From NCBI RefSeq assembly GCF_003184185.1, contig NZ_QHJG01000016.1, forward strand, positions 49,978-113,977: a stretch of 64,000 bases of DNA, read 5' to 3'. A model generated the notes under the pieces. It saw only the letters and a program-made list of their open reading frames with translations. It did no database searches and was not told the DNA's origin. Position 1 is the stretch's first letter, and every line of letters begins with the position of its first letter. A program made the translations under genes and the position numbers. Positions 9,609 through 18,964 of the stretch are shown one piece after another. This stretch comes from Legionella qingyii. Its GTDB lineage: Bacteria; Pseudomonadota; Gammaproteobacteria; Legionellales; Legionellaceae.

Positions 9609-10934
9609 ATGACTTTTGACGCAGCACTAAGTGGACTTCAGGCAGCAACCAGTAACTTGGATGTTATAGGTAATAATATTGCAAACTCTTCAACTATAGG
9701 ATTTAAAGGTTCTCGTGCTAATTTTGGTGATATTTATGCTTTTGGTGGTTATGGGAGCTTTGGTTCCGGTAGCACTTCCATCGGTGGTGGCGTAATGTTG
9801 ACTGAAGTTCAGCAATCATTTGCATCAGGAAATTTAACGAATAGCACAAATAGTTTAGATCTTGCAGTAAATGGCTCCGGATTTTTTATTTTAAACAATC
9901 CTGGCGGCGGAGCTCTATATACCCGTGCCGGTCAGTTTAAATTGGATAACCAAAATTATATTACCAATGCCAATGGACAATATCTTACCGGGCTACTTGC
10001 TGATGGCCAAGGAAATATTACTGGAACATCAGGGAATTTACAAATAAGTACAGAGAATATAACTCCACAGGCCACAACTATGGTGACGACTGGTGTTAAT
10101 TTAAACTCACAAAGTACTCCTCCTGCTATTGATTGGGTTGGTGGCGCTTCACCGCTTAGCAGTTCTTATAATAACCCCACCGCAATGACTATATATGATA
10201 GTTTGGGGAATTCTCATGTGCTCAGTATGTTTTTTATCAAAGCAGATTCGGCAGCAGCAGCGGGGCAACCTAATGCTTCAACTCCTGCGGGTACAGAGAA
10301 TCAATGGTATGTTGCTTTTCAAATTGATAACCAAAATGTTCCAACTAATGCAGGAACAGATAATACAACGAACTTGTACGAGGTGAATTTTAATTCAGAT
10401 GGATCTTTTGCTGGAGTCGCTAGCCCAGGGGGTGTGCCTATTGGTAACAACCTGATTCCGTTATCACTGAACTTGAATAATGGTGCCAATCCTTTAAGTT
10501 TAAATATTGATTTATCAGACAGCACACAGTTCGGCAGCCCATTTTCGGTTCAATCAAGCGCCCCAAATGGTTATACAACAGGAAGTTTGGCTAGCCTAAG
10601 TATTGACGATACAGGACTTATTTTAGGAATTTATACCAACGGTCAGTCCATGGCGATGGGACAAATTCAATTAGCTAATTTTGCTGATCCTACGGGTCTG
10701 CAAAATATGGGAAATGTATGTTGGGGTGAAACTTCAACTTCAGGTCAGCCTTTAATTGGTGTTGCTACAACTGGAGGACTAGGGCAGATTAGATCAGGCA
10801 TGTTGGAGCAATCTAATGTGGATTTAACCAGTGAACTGGTTGATTTAATAAGTGCTCAACGTGATTTCCAGGCTAATGCACAGTCAATTCGTGCGGGTGA
10901 TACAATAACCCAAACAATTATTAATATACGTTAG
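9609..10934 (+). CDS. flgE: Flagellar hook protein FlgE
   Basis: FlgE is the hook subunit, 441 residues, within the normal range of 400-450. The N-terminal FDAALSGLQAATSNLDVIGN and NNIANSSTIGFKGSRANFGD region and the C-terminal NVDLTSELVDLISAQRDFQA plus AQSIRAGDTITQTIINIR form the D0 coiled coil. The variable middle (about 100-360) is Asn/Ser/Gly rich, as in other hook proteins. An AGGAGG ribosome-binding site precedes the ATG. It is exported through the flagellar type III apparatus. Confidence 0.96.
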   Translation: MTFDAALSGLQAATSNLDVIGNNIANSSTIGFKGSRANFGDIYAFGGYGSFGSGSTSIGGGVMLTEVQQSFASGNLTNSTNSLDLAVNGSGFFILNNPGGGALYTRAGQFKLDNQNYITNANGQYLTGLLADGQGNITGTSGNLQISTENITPQATTMVTTGVNLNSQSTPPAIDWVGGASPLSSSYNNPTAMTIYDSLGNSHVLSMFFIKADSAAAAGQPNASTPAGTENQWYVAFQIDNQNVPTNAGTDNTTNLYEVNFNSDGSFAGVASPGGVPIGNNLIPLSLNLNNGANPLSLNIDLSDSTQFGSPFSVQSSAPNGYTTGSLASLSIDDTGLILGIYTNGQSMAMGQIQLANFADPTGLQNMGNVCWGETSTSGQPLIGVATTGGLGQIRSGMLEQSNVDLTSELVDLISAQRDFQANAQSIRAGDTITQTIINIR

Positions 10935-10944
10935 GAGATAACTC

Positions 10945-11688
10945 ATGGATCCTATCTTATATAATGCTGCAGGTGGTGGACGAATCGGTTTCAAACGTCA
11001 GGAGATAATCGCCAATAATTTGGCGAATGTGAATACTCCTGGTTTTAAAGCCGATATGTATCAAGCACAAACTTTGTATGCAAATATGAATGGATCTAAT
11101 GATGGACCAGCCTTTGCAATACAAAATCCGAGTGCAGTTGATTTAAGCCCTGGTGAGATTATGACAACAGGGCGTAATTTAGATGTAGCGATTGAAGGCA
11201 ATGGCTGGTTTGCAGTTGGCAATGGTCAAGGTAAAGAGGCATATACTAAAGCAGGAAACTTACGCTTGGATGTTAATGGTTTATTGACTACGGCATCTGG
11301 GCATCCTGTTTTGGGTAATGGCGGTCCCATTTCTATTCCTCCAGCCCAATCAATCAATATTGGAACGGATGGGACGATTACCGTTGTGCCGCTTGGTGGC
11401 GATCCTAGAAGTGCCGTCATATTAGATAGGATTAAGTTAGTAACACTGGATAAAAATAATATTATTAAAAACTCAGAAGGCTTATTCCAATTAAAAAATG
11501 GTGGTGCTCCAACAGCTGCTAATGGGAGTGTAAAAGTTAAAAGCGGGGCTATTGAAGGCTCAAATGTTAATGCCATTGACCAAATGGTAGAAATGATTTC
11601 TTCTGGGCGTGAGTATGATTCTCATATGAAAGTGATATCTACAGTTGAAGATAATCTCCAGAAATTGGCACAAGTATTGCAGGTATGA
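10945..11688 (+). CDS. flgF: Flagellar basal-body rod protein FlgF
   Basis: FlgF is a proximal rod subunit of 247 residues. NNLANVNTPGFKADMYQAQ (about residues 27-45) is the rod signature. NLDVAIEGNGWFAVGNGQGK is the central conserved FlgF/FlgG segment, and the C-terminus IDQMVEMISSGREYDSHMKV closes the coiled coil. It follows flgE by 10 bp with an AGGAG ribosome-binding site, and is distinguished from FlgG by its position and shorter length. Confidence 0.94.
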   Translation: MDPILYNAAGGGRIGFKRQEIIANNLANVNTPGFKADMYQAQTLYANMNGSNDGPAFAIQNPSAVDLSPGEIMTTGRNLDVAIEGNGWFAVGNGQGKEAYTKAGNLRLDVNGLLTTASGHPVLGNGGPISIPPAQSINIGTDGTITVVPLGGDPRSAVILDRIKLVTLDKNNIIKNSEGLFQLKNGGAPTAANGSVKVKSGAIEGSNVNAIDQMVEMISSGREYDSHMKVISTVEDNLQKLAQVLQV

Positions 11689-11733
11689 TTACCATTTTAG
11701 TCGATAAATAAGAATAATTGCGGAGGGATCTCC

Positions 11734-12519
11734 ATGGAACCAGCATTATGGGTCAGTAAATCAGGCTTGGAAGCACAAGAAAAAAATATTGCTACGATTG
11801 CTAACAATTTAGCAAACGTCAACACTACTGGATTTAAGAAAGATAGGGCAATATTTCAAGATTTACTTTATCAAAACTCAAGTCAAGCTGGGGCTCAATC
11901 TTCGGAGAACTCTTTAATTCCTACAGGAATAAATTCAGGTTCCGGGGTTCATTTAGCAGCCACAGAAAAAATATTCGAGCAAGGAAGTGTGCAAAATACG
12001 CATAACCCTTATGATTTGATGATTCAAGGGCAAGGATTTTTTACGATTTTAATGCCAGATGGTACACAAGCGTACACTCGTGATGGCACTTTTACAGTGG
12101 ATAGCACGGGTCAACTTGTTGATATGAATGGATATCCGCTGCAACCTGCGATAAATATTCCTAACCAAACATTAGGAGTTACCATTAGTGCTGACGGCGT
12201 GGTGAGCGCTACAGTGGTTGGAAGCAACACGCCAACAGTACTTGGAAACATCCAATTAGCTAATTTTACCAACCCGACTGGACTTCAACCTATAGGACAA
12301 AACCTTTTTATCGAAACAGCCTCAAGTGGCGCAGCAACACTGAATAATCCTGGAACATCAGGGGTTGGTACCTTATTGCAAGGTTCTCTGGAAGCATCTA
12401 ATGTGAATGTAGTTGAAGAGCTAGTCAATATGATTCAAGCTCAAAGAAGCTATGAAATTACAGCAAAGGGTATTCAGACAGTGGATAACATGCTGCAATA
12501 CTTAAATCAAACTGTTTAA
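11734..12519 (+). CDS. flgG: Flagellar distal rod protein FlgG
   Basis: FlgG is the distal rod subunit, 261 residues, the canonical length. It opens EPALWVSKSGLEAQEKNIAT, with NNLANVNTTGFKKDRAIFQD (about residues 25-44). The distal-rod-specific insertion YQNSSQAGAQSSENSLIPTG and the NPYDLMIQGQGFFTILMPDG segment follow. It ends VEELVNMIQAQRSYEITAKG plus IQTVDNMLQYLNQTV, near-identical to FlgG of other gammaproteobacteria. A CGGAGG ribosome-binding site precedes the ATG. Confidence 0.96.
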   Translation: MEPALWVSKSGLEAQEKNIATIANNLANVNTTGFKKDRAIFQDLLYQNSSQAGAQSSENSLIPTGINSGSGVHLAATEKIFEQGSVQNTHNPYDLMIQGQGFFTILMPDGTQAYTRDGTFTVDSTGQLVDMNGYPLQPAINIPNQTLGVTISADGVVSATVVGSNTPTVLGNIQLANFTNPTGLQPIGQNLFIETASSGAATLNNPGTSGVGTLLQGSLEASNVNVVEELVNMIQAQRSYEITAKGIQTVDNMLQYLNQTV

Positions 12520-12532
12520 GAAGATTTCATTG

Positions 12533-13225
12533 ATGAAATTATTTAATTTGCTTGTTGTAAGCTCAGTTGCCATTCTTTTGAGTGGGTGCGAACTTTTAAA
12601 TCCACCCCAACGAGGGAAAGACCCTGAGTATGCACCTACATATCCTACAACTCCTGATCCAAAGGAGTTGAGGAAAGAATCGGGTGCCATTTATAGTGCT
12701 GAAACAGCTTTACCTCTTTTTGAAACACCAAGAGCGAGACATCCTGGCGATATCATTACAGTATTCTTGGTTGAAAGTACTAATGCATCAAAAAATGCGA
12801 CATTGCAACAAATGAAAACTGATACAAACGTAATTAAAAATAAACTCTTTTTAGGAAAGCCAATCTCTTTTGGTAATGGCTACAGTATGGACTTTGATCT
12901 AAACAATCAGCGACAATTCAATGGTTCTGCGCAAGCTGTACAGAATAATAAGTTGGCTGGAAGCATTTCTGTTACCGTATCAGAAGTGTTGGCAAATGGT
13001 AATATGGTAGTTCAAGGTGAAAAATGGGTTAAAATCGATCAAGGTGAAGAATATGTACGTGTATCCGGAATTATTCGACCTCAGGATGTCCGTGCTGACA
13101 ATTCCATCACTTCAGATCGTTTGGCCAATGCTCGTATTGCGTACGGAGGTACAGGACAAGTAAATAATACTAATGCCCAAGGATGGCTGGCACGAATTAT
13201 GTGGGGACCATTGTTCCCAACCTAA
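12533..13225 (+). CDS. flgH: Flagellar L-ring lipoprotein FlgH
   Basis: FlgH forms the outer-membrane L-ring bushing around the rod. The product (230 residues from the ATG at 12533; the preceding TTG is less likely) has a lipoprotein signal peptide with lipobox LLSGC (Cys about residue 19). This is followed by the Pro-rich NPPQRGKDPEYAPTYPTTP. The conserved FlgH core includes RARHPGDIITVFLVESTNAS, NGNMVVQGEKWVKIDQGEEY and SGIIRPQDVRADNSITSDRL. The gene is 13 bp after flgG. Confidence 0.95.
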   Translation: MKLFNLLVVSSVAILLSGCELLNPPQRGKDPEYAPTYPTTPDPKELRKESGAIYSAETALPLFETPRARHPGDIITVFLVESTNASKNATLQQMKTDTNVIKNKLFLGKPISFGNGYSMDFDLNNQRQFNGSAQAVQNNKLAGSISVTVSEVLANGNMVVQGEKWVKIDQGEEYVRVSGIIRPQDVRADNSITSDRLANARIAYGGTGQVNNTNAQGWLARIMWGPLFPT

Positions 13226-13229
13226 TCTA

Positions 13230-13282
13230 GTTGGTCATCTGAATGAGTTGAAGTTCAGAATGAAAATCTTCAGATGATCAAC
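13230..13282 (+). promoter_or_regulatory. Stem-loop in the flgH-flgI gap
   Basis: GTTGGTCATCTGAA (13230-13243) and TTCAGATGATCAAC (13269-13282) pair over 14 positions with one G-U pair, around a 25-nt loop. CTTGTTTT follows. The 130-bp gap is the largest in flgB-J. The hairpin could attenuate transcription or protect an RNA end. No independent promoter was recognised here. Confidence 0.4.
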
Positions 13283-13356
13283 CTTGTTTTACCCGGTTAG
13301 ATTAAAAAAGAAGATAGGATTTGCATTTATAAGAGTGCTTAATTTAAGGAATTGTA

Positions 13357-14460
13357 ATGCGGCGATTGCTGATAATTACATGGATGTTGATAATAAATCT
13401 GATATCAAATCACGTTTATGCAGAACGTATTAAAGATATTGCAACCCTTGCCGGTGTTCGCACAAACCAGTTGATCGGTTATGGTTTGGTTGTTGGCTTA
13501 AATGGTACAGGAGATAAAACCGGGACTCGATATACTGAAGATACGTTTGCCAACATGCTTACCCAATTAGGTGTCAACATACAAGCAGGAACCAAACTTA
13601 ACTCAAAAAATATGGCAGCAGTCATGGTGACCGCGAGCTTGTCTTCTTTTATGAAAAAGGGACAAGCTATGGATGTCAATATTTCGTCGATTGGTGACTC
13701 GAAAAGTTTATTAGGTGGAACTTTGTTAATGACCCCATTAAAAGGGGCCGATGGACGAGTTTATGCAGTAGCTCAGGGAAATGTGATTGTTTCTGGTGTT
13801 AGTGCCGCAGGTAGTGATGGTACAAGTGTTACTGTAAATGTTCCCAGCGGGGGACGAATTCCTAATGGTGCAACAATTGAGGCGGATATTCCTAATCCTT
13901 TTTATTTTACAAAAGAATTGACCTTTAATTTACATTCCCCTGATTTTACAACTGCAAAACGTATGAGCGATGCCATTAATGAAATGATGGGACCAGGGAC
14001 TGCCAGAGCGTTGGATGCTGCATCAATAGTGGTTACAGCACCTAAAAAAATGTCCCAACGTGTAGATTATGTTTCAGTGCTGGAGAATATAGAATTCAAA
14101 CCTGCTGAGGCAATCGCTAAAATTATTATTAATGCACGTACAGGAACGGTAGTTATTTCGTCTAATGTCATTGTGAAATCTGCCGCAGTGTCACATGGTA
14201 ATTTGGTGGTTAGTGTGACGGAAACTCCAGTGATAAGCCAACCCAATGCTTTTGCAAATGGACGAACAGTTTCAACACAACAATCACAAGTATCTATTGA
14301 GCAGAAAAATAATCATGCTTTTGTCTTGCCACCAGGTGTGACATTAAAGGATATTGTAAGAGGTATAAATGCTGTAGGCGCAACACCATCTGATGTGATT
14401 GCGATACTTGAAGCACTACAACAAGCCGGTGCGTTAAATGCTACTATAATCGTGATATAA
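13357..14460 (+). CDS. flgI: Flagellar P-ring protein FlgI
   Basis: FlgI forms the periplasmic peptidoglycan-associated P-ring. The 367-residue precursor has a Sec signal peptide ([21 protein letters not shown], cleavage about residue 22). Then come the diagnostic [40 protein letters not shown] and [20 protein letters not shown] segments. The C-terminus [20 protein letters not shown] and [21 protein letters not shown] is the standard family end. The ATG follows AAGGAA. Confidence 0.96.
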   Translation: MRRLLIITWMLIINLISNHVYAERIKDIATLAGVRTNQLIGYGLVVGLNGTGDKTGTRYTEDTFANMLTQLGVNIQAGTKLNSKNMAAVMVTASLSSFMKKGQAMDVNISSIGDSKSLLGGTLLMTPLKGADGRVYAVAQGNVIVSGVSAAGSDGTSVTVNVPSGGRIPNGATIEADIPNPFYFTKELTFNLHSPDFTTAKRMSDAINEMMGPGTARALDAASIVVTAPKKMSQRVDYVSVLENIEFKPAEAIAKIIINARTGTVVISSNVIVKSAAVSHGNLVVSVTETPVISQPNAFANGRTVSTQQSQVSIEQKNNHAFVLPPGVTLKDIVRGINAVGATPSDVIAILEALQQAGALNATIIVI

Positions 14461-14481
14461 GAGTGGGACATTTCAGGGCTT

Positions 14482-14547
14482 ATGCAAGAGTTTGGTCTGT
14501 TCTTAAGTCCTGAAGACGAAGAATCTGCTCATCAAGATAAAGGATAA
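14482..14547 (+). CDS. Possible 21-codon ORF between flgI and flgJ
   Basis: An ATG opens a 21-residue frame (MQEFGLFLSPEDEESAHQDKG) that ends 2 bp before the flgJ ATG, with no good ribosome-binding site of its own. It is the only open frame in the 89-bp gap. It could couple translation into flgJ or be chance. I recognise no homologue. Confidence 0.2.
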   Translation: MQEFGLFLSPEDEESAHQDKG

Positions 14548-14549
14548 AT

Positions 14550-15446
14550 ATGACTGTACATGGAATTGCAACCAGTGATTTTAATGCATTAAATGAACTC
14601 AAAGTGCAAGCGCAAAATAATGCAAAAGAAGCGTTACCTGAGGCAGCGAAGCAATTTGAAGGAATATTTTTACAGTCTATGTTGAAAAGCATGCGGATGG
14701 GACAGCATTTTCTTGAAGAATCTAGTCCATTTAGAGGTAAAGATCGGGAAACCTTTCAGGATATGTTGGATGCTCAATATGCGAGTACTATTGCAAATTC
14801 TAAGAGTATTGGTTTGGCTGACATGCTGGCAAGACAAATGGAGCATAATTTGCCTGAAACGGAGCAACCAGCAAAATTGACACCGGCTAAAACGGTGAAC
14901 TCTACTTCGTTACCTGTTACTCCAGCCAATCAAAAACAGCAGGATAGACCAACAACTACAATTGATGAGTTCGTCAAATCAATTTGGCCCCAAGCCAAGC
15001 AAGCCGCATCGCTTATTGGTTTAGATCCTAAAGTTTTAATGGCACAAGCGGCATTGGAAACAGGATGGGGAAAATTTGTTACTAAGGATATTGATGGCAG
15101 CAGCAGTAACAATTTATTTAACATTAAGTCGGGTAATGATGAACTTGATTCTGTGAATGTTAAAACCACAGAATATATTGCAGATACTCCAATTAAGGTA
15201 AACGCATCATTTAGGAAATATTCATCAACTGAACATAGTTTTAATGACTATATTTCTTTAATCAAAGACAATGAGCGATATCAAAATGCGTTGGCCAGTA
15301 CTGGAAACCCGGAGCTTTACGTCCATGAATTACATAAAGCAGGGTATGCCACTGATCCTAAGTATGGTGAGAAGATTTTATCAATTTATCATGGTGAAGA
15401 ATTAAACCAGGCGATCCAGCGCTGTGAATTATCGGAACAAGTTTGA
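14550..15446 (+). CDS. flgJ: FlgJ: rod assembly protein with peptidoglycan-hydrolysing glucosaminidase domain
   Basis: FlgJ is the rod cap and opens the peptidoglycan for rod growth. The 298-residue protein has the N-terminal rod-scaffold domain (about residues 20-110: EAAKQFEGIFLQSMLKSMRM, FRGKDRETFQDMLDAQYA). A Thr/Pro/Gln-rich linker (about 110-135) is followed by a C-terminal glucosaminidase domain (about 140-285). This holds LMAQAALETGWGKFV with the catalytic Glu, and NNLFNIKSG. This two-domain form is typical of gammaproteobacteria. It closes the flgB-J run and is followed by a repeat element. Confidence 0.95.
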   Translation: MTVHGIATSDFNALNELKVQAQNNAKEALPEAAKQFEGIFLQSMLKSMRMGQHFLEESSPFRGKDRETFQDMLDAQYASTIANSKSIGLADMLARQMEHNLPETEQPAKLTPAKTVNSTSLPVTPANQKQQDRPTTTIDEFVKSIWPQAKQAASLIGLDPKVLMAQAALETGWGKFVTKDIDGSSSNNLFNIKSGNDELDSVNVKTTEYIADTPIKVNASFRKYSSTEHSFNDYISLIKDNERYQNALASTGNPELYVHELHKAGYATDPKYGEKILSIYHGEELNQAIQRCELSEQV

Positions 15447-15525
15447 AAAAACATTGTTGCTGACAGAGATGATGATTAATTTGTAAGACATTTGAATATT
15501 GGTCAGGGAGTGAGTCAAGGCCATG

Positions 15526-15640
15526 AAGTTAAGGAATTTTGTCATTCCCGCGAAGGCGGGAATCTATCCTTAAATTGGCGCCACGCTCTACTAGAAATGG
15601 GTTTCCGCCTTCGCGGGAACGACAGTTTTTTCCTTAACTT
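15526..15640. repeat. REP/MITE-like 115-bp imperfect palindrome between flgJ and flgK
   Basis: The ends AAGTTAAGGAA (15526-15536) and TTCCTTAACTT (15630-15640) are perfect inverted repeats. Just inside them, TTCCCGCGAAGGCGG on the left arm is matched in inverse orientation by CCGCCTTCGCGGGAA on the right arm. The left arm also folds on itself (TTCCCGCGAAGGCGGGAA). The CCCGCGAAGGCGGG core is the common REP/ERIC-like palindrome of many gammaproteobacteria. GGGAGTGAGT occurs just outside both ends and the right copy belongs to the flgK leader. Confidence 0.85.
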
Positions 15641-15665
15641 AATAGCAGTGAGGGAGTGAGTAACC

Positions 15666-17612
15666 ATGTCAATACTAAGTATTGCTTATTCAGGAATGAA
15701 TGCTTTTCAAAACGCATTGAGCGTTACTGGGAATAATATTGCAAATGTCAAAACTCGGGGTTATTCAAGACAAAGTATTCAATTTACTCCAACCCCATCA
15801 CGGAGTTTTGCGGGCTCATTTATTGGTACAGGGGTAGCTGTTAATAACGTTTATCGCAATGTCGATCAATTTGCTAATGCTCAAGTAAGAAGTACATTAA
15901 GCATTAAATCCCAATACGATACTTTTTATCAGCAAGCCCTGCAAATTAATAAATTGTTTTCTCAAGATGGCAGCAGCCTATCTTCATCTTTACAGTCTTT
16001 TTTTGACTCGTTAGGTCAATTAAATAATGCACCAGACAGTGTGGCTTCACGCAATGTTGCCATGAGTCAAAGCCAATTGTTAGCAAGCCAGTTTTTGTTT
16101 TTACAACAAAATATTGATCAATATCAAGAAAGCTCTACAGCACAGATCAAGGAAATAGCAGGTAAAATCAATCAACTAACCGCCAACCTTGCGGCAGTAA
16201 ATGAACAAATAATGAACTCACCCAATTCACCCGAATTGTTAGATCAAAGAGATGAATTACTTAAAGAATTATCTGGGTTTTCCGATTTAACTGTAATTGA
16301 ACAGGATAGTGGGATGGTGAATGTGGGTATTGGTAGTGGCCAAATGTTGGTGATCGGAACGACTCAAAGAGCTTTGTCTGTGAGTTATGACCAACTCACA
16401 GCGCAAGGGACTCATATCTCGTTGGATTCAGGTGCAGGAAAAACAGATATTACAAATCAATTGGTCAGTGGGACATTAGGTGGCTTATTGAATTATGAAC
16501 GAAATATCTTATCTAAGTCCAGTCAAATAATAGGGCAAATGGCGATTGGATTGGCACAGACATTCAATGCTCAAAATCGCTTGGGTATGGATTTGAATAA
16601 TCAATTGGGACAGAATATTTTTACGGACTACAACAGCCAGGCTTTGCAATTAAATCGTTCGGTTCCTGCCGCAACAAATGCTGGATCCGGAGTATTATCA
16701 GTGAATATTACTGATATCTCACAAACCAAAATAAGTGATTACCAATTGGTTGTCACTGATGCAGCAACAAATCAGATAGCACTTATTCGTGATTCTGATG
16801 GTTCAGCAGTAACATTAAATTGGAGCAGTAACCCACCAGCTCCCCCTGCAGGACAAATCGTCGTCGATGGCATGACCATTACCGTCGATAATATTGCTAA
16901 TTTGGTAGATAACGATACGTTTACAATTATGCCAACACGTGGGGCTGCCGAGAATTTTTCTTTATTGATGAGTGATCCCCGTCAATTAGCGCTTGCAGCA
17001 CCGGTACAAACCAGTGCCTCTATAAACAATACAGGGCAAGGAAAAATTGATTTAGGCTCCGTTATAAATACTAATGAGGTCACAAAACAATATACCATAG
17101 ATTTTATTTCCCCAACGCAATTCAATTTGATTAACGTTACAGACGGGATTACAACTGGCCCAATCGCGTTCGTGCCTAATACAGACAATGTGATTCAGAT
17201 TCCTGATAGCGTCAATCCGTCTTACTCTATTAAATTATCAGGTGCTCCAAATGCTGGCGATCAGTTTACTGCTCAGTTCAATCAAGGCGGGTATGGTGAT
17301 AATCGGAACGGTTTACTTTTAGCTGGAGTTCAGCAACAAAATATTTTTTCTAATGGCAATGAAACGATTTTTGATGTTTATTCTGATTTACTTTCTGATA
17401 CAGGAAGCCAAACCAATGAGGCTAAAAATCGTGCTGATGCGTTTCAGGTTTTATATAAACAATCTGTGGATTATCAAGAAAGTATCAGTGGAGTCAATCT
17501 GGATGAAGAGGCGGAAAATTTACTGCAATTCAAACAGGCTTACGAAGCGGCAGGAAAGCTAATGGAAATTGCCAATCAAATGATGGAACTACTTTTTCAA
17601 ATAATGAGGTGA
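15666..17612 (+). CDS. flgK: Flagellar hook-filament junction protein FlgK (HAP1)
   Basis: FlgK joins hook and filament. At 648 residues it is longer than the Salmonella protein (553), with the extra length in the variable middle. The N-terminal MSILSIAYSGMNAFQNALSV and GNNIANVKTRGYSRQSIQFT are diagnostic. NLDEEAENLLQFKQAYEAAG and KLMEIANQMMELLFQIMR form the C-terminal D0 helix. A GAGGGAGTGAG ribosome-binding region precedes the ATG and is partly duplicated on the far side of the upstream palindrome. It starts a second unit, flgKL; no promoter was identified in the gap. Confidence 0.95.
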   Translation: MSILSIAYSGMNAFQNALSVTGNNIANVKTRGYSRQSIQFTPTPSRSFAGSFIGTGVAVNNVYRNVDQFANAQVRSTLSIKSQYDTFYQQALQINKLFSQDGSSLSSSLQSFFDSLGQLNNAPDSVASRNVAMSQSQLLASQFLFLQQNIDQYQESSTAQIKEIAGKINQLTANLAAVNEQIMNSPNSPELLDQRDELLKELSGFSDLTVIEQDSGMVNVGIGSGQMLVIGTTQRALSVSYDQLTAQGTHISLDSGAGKTDITNQLVSGTLGGLLNYERNILSKSSQIIGQMAIGLAQTFNAQNRLGMDLNNQLGQNIFTDYNSQALQLNRSVPAATNAGSGVLSVNITDISQTKISDYQLVVTDAATNQIALIRDSDGSAVTLNWSSNPPAPPAGQIVVDGMTITVDNIANLVDNDTFTIMPTRGAAENFSLLMSDPRQLALAAPVQTSASINNTGQGKIDLGSVINTNEVTKQYTIDFISPTQFNLINVTDGITTGPIAFVPNTDNVIQIPDSVNPSYSIKLSGAPNAGDQFTAQFNQGGYGDNRNGLLLAGVQQQNIFSNGNETIFDVYSDLLSDTGSQTNEAKNRADAFQVLYKQSVDYQESISGVNLDEEAENLLQFKQAYEAAGKLMEIANQMMELLFQIMR

Positions 17613-17615
17613 TAA

Positions 17616-18854
17616 ATGCGTATTTCGACGAATCAAATTTATCAGAACAGTTTGAACAGTTTATTGCTTAAACAAGAGCGAGTAGCGAAGCTTCAACAGC
17701 AACTGGACGAAAATTTTTTAAAGGTTCGTTATTCATCTGACGATCCTATTGCGTTCGCACAGATTGAGCTAATGAATCAACGGATAAGTACTACAGAACT
17801 TTTGCAAAAAAACCGTGAAAGCGCTGATAGTGCGCTGAGCATGGAAGAATCTATCTTAAATGATTGCACCATTAGCTTACAACGGTTGCGAGAAATTCAG
17901 GTTAAAGCCGGTAATGCGACATTATCTGAGCAGGATCGTAAAGCATTGGCAATTGAGGCAAATATCATTTTGAAAGAATTGCTTGATTATGCCAATACAA
18001 AAGATATTAATGGCGATTATATGTTCAGCGGCGGACAGACTTCTACTGCGCCTTTTTCAATCAATGCTTCAGGGCAATATGTATACAATGGTGATAGTAC
18101 TCAACGCTATCAGCTTGTTGCAAGCAGCCTGCAAATTGCTATTAATGACCCTGGGGACGATCTTTTTATGCGTATACCCAATGGAAATGGCAGTTTTTCA
18201 ATAAAGCAAACAGGAACACCTAATACAGGAACTGCTTCAATAAATACTGGTTCAGTATCTACTCCTTCAGCTTATGTACCTGATAATTACACAATGAGTT
18301 TTGCATTGAACTCACAGGGAAATTTGGTCGTTATGGTAAGTGGGGCATCAAGTGGTAATGTAATTCCTCCTACAGGGTTACCTGATGACGCACCTTTATA
18401 CCAAGAAGGGATGACTGTTAGTTTTAATGGAATGGAAATGGCTATTTCAGGAATGCCGAATGCCGGTGATGCGTTTTTAATTTCACCATCTCAAAATGAA
18501 TCAGTATTTGCTACCATACAAGACATGATTGATAACTTAAATCAACCTTACTCAACAGCCACAGAAAAGGCAGCCGCTACGACTGTGAATAATCAAATAT
18601 TGGCACAAATAGATAGCGCTTTGAGTACTATCTTGGATGCCCGAGCAAATCTCGGATCACGTTTAAATCAGCTAGAACATGCTGAAACAGCAAACTCTGA
18701 TTTAATTGAGCAAAGTAAAATTATTTTAAAGCGCTTGCAAGAAGTAGACCCTTTAGCTGCTGCAACGGAGTTCAAACAGGAATTGTACAATTTAGAAGTT
18801 GCACAGCAAAGTTTTGTGCTGATTCAGGGATTATCTATTTTCAATTTTATTTAA
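17616..18854 (+). CDS. flgL: Flagellar hook-filament junction protein FlgL (HAP3)
   Basis: FlgL is the second hook-filament adaptor and is flagellin-like at both ends. The 412-residue product begins MRISTNQIYQNSLNSLLLKQ, with the flagellin-like RVAKLQQQLDENFLKVRYSS and DDPIAFAQIELMNQRIST following. The C-terminal EFKQELYNLEVAQQSFVLIQ plus GLSIFNFI completes the D0 coiled coil. It follows the flgK stop by 3 bp. Flagellin (fliC/flaA) itself is not in the window. Confidence 0.94.
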   Translation: MRISTNQIYQNSLNSLLLKQERVAKLQQQLDENFLKVRYSSDDPIAFAQIELMNQRISTTELLQKNRESADSALSMEESILNDCTISLQRLREIQVKAGNATLSEQDRKALAIEANIILKELLDYANTKDINGDYMFSGGQTSTAPFSINASGQYVYNGDSTQRYQLVASSLQIAINDPGDDLFMRIPNGNGSFSIKQTGTPNTGTASINTGSVSTPSAYVPDNYTMSFALNSQGNLVVMVSGASSGNVIPPTGLPDDAPLYQEGMTVSFNGMEMAISGMPNAGDAFLISPSQNESVFATIQDMIDNLNQPYSTATEKAAATTVNNQILAQIDSALSTILDARANLGSRLNQLEHAETANSDLIEQSKIILKRLQEVDPLAAATEFKQELYNLEVAQQSFVLIQGLSIFNFI

Positions 18855-18964
18855 GTTAAAATTATAGCTCGAGTGTTTCGAGAAACCCCGGAAACCATAA
18901 TTAATCATTCCCGGGTTGCGTCTTCGCTTTAACCTGACTGAAAAACATACAAGATAAATTTGAA

